From Paludibacterium yongneupense DSM 18731 (lineage in GTDB: Bacteria > Pseudomonadota > Gammaproteobacteria > Burkholderiales > Chromobacteriaceae), in assembly GCF_000422925.1 (NCBI RefSeq), contig NZ_AUGZ01000030.1:1-63493 (forward strand): a DNA stretch of 63,493 bases, written 5' to 3'. Position numbers and translations under genes: made by a program. Below, piece by piece: positions 63,343 through 63,493 of the stretch; positions within the stretch are counted from its first letter, which is position 1; each line of letters starts with the position of its first letter. The notes under the pieces were generated by a model. The model made no database searches. It worked only from the letters and a program-made list of their open reading frames with translations, and was not told the DNA's origin.

Positions 63343-63493
63343 GAACTGAAGAGTTTGATCCTGGCTCAGATTGAACGCTGGCGGCATGCTTTACACATGC
63401 AAGTCGAACGGCAGCACGGGAGCTTGCTCCTGGTGGCGAGTGGCGAACGGGTGAGTAATGCATCGGAACGTGCCGAGTAATGGGGGATAACGC
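63343..63493 (+). rRNA. rrs: 16S ribosomal RNA, 5' part (cut by window end)
   Basis: The universal 5' region is plain: GAGTTTGATCCTGGCTCAG at 63351-63369 followed by ATTGAACGCTGGCGGC. Helix 6 reads CGGCAGCACGGGAGCTTGCT, typical of Chromobacterium and relatives. Start by alignment with E. coli. About 150 of some 1540 bases are visible. Confidence 0.95.

Overview
This window looks like a chromosomal segment of a GC-rich betaproteobacterium of the order Neisseriales, close to Chromobacterium, Paludibacterium and relatives. The evidence is the 5' end of a 16S rRNA gene at the right edge, a 245-residue MetN without the usual C-terminal regulatory domain (as in Neisseria), the hpnCDE set, DUF2325, a PhaM-family protein and overall codon use. 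The genus is inferred, not proven.

Layout. 1-7.8 kb: the end of a surface-polysaccharide operon on the + strand, holding a GDP-L-fucose synthase (cut by the window edge), a flippase, a polymerase/ligase-like protein, a secreted GH39-like hydrolase, two GT4 glycosyltransferases, a WecG/TagA-type glycosyltransferase and a GDP-mannose mannosyl hydrolase. 7.9-10.2 kb: two membrane acyltransferases on the - strand, the first clearly AT-rich and probably acquired. 10.3-17.1 kb: a methyltransferase, a 59-residue small protein, an FAD oxidoreductase, a solute-binding protein, a detached alpha-1,2-fucosyltransferase, a methionine-type aminotransferase, two identical tRNA-Ala(GGC) genes and one tRNA-Glu(TTC). 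17.3-22.9 kb: hpnC-hpnD-hpnE (squalene synthesis), an SDR, a lipoprotein and radA. 22.8-25 kb: a Fur-box-controlled DUF2325 gene and ubiB on the - strand. 25-30.5 kb: an NlpC/P60 protein, a 68-residue protein, lolC-lolD, an MscS channel, nudB and an endonuclease-like protein. 30.5-33 kb: metN-metI-metQ behind a SAM-II-type riboswitch and terminator. 33-39.6 kb: a WrbA-like flavoprotein, then xylR divergent from xylFGH. 39.6-45.9 kb: a histidine kinase and a TPR response regulator, an HD hydrolase with psuG and psuK, and a GAF-GGDEF cyclase. 45.9-56.5 kb: dnaE, DUF535, an ArnT-like transferase, a PhaM-family protein, maeB and nadB. 56.6-63.1 kb: fruBKA divergent from fruR, then the promoter, leader and start of an rRNA operon.

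How the parts work together. The left end builds and exports a fucose-containing glycan; the acyltransferases and detached fucosyltransferase may decorate it or another glycan. The centre holds membrane and envelope housekeeping (squalene/hopanoid precursors, lipoprotein sorting, ubiquinone). The right half is nutrient uptake (methionine, xylose, fructose), each unit with its own visible local control: riboswitch, AraC-type regulator and LacI-type regulator. The most informative non-coding signals are the SAM-II-like riboswitch before metN, the Fur box over the DUF2325 promoter, the operator-like repeat at the psuK promoter, the paired FruR operators, and a fruR terminator whose T-tract also forms the upstream AT-rich element of the rRNA promoter. 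No CRISPR array, transposase, integrase or prophage gene was recognised.
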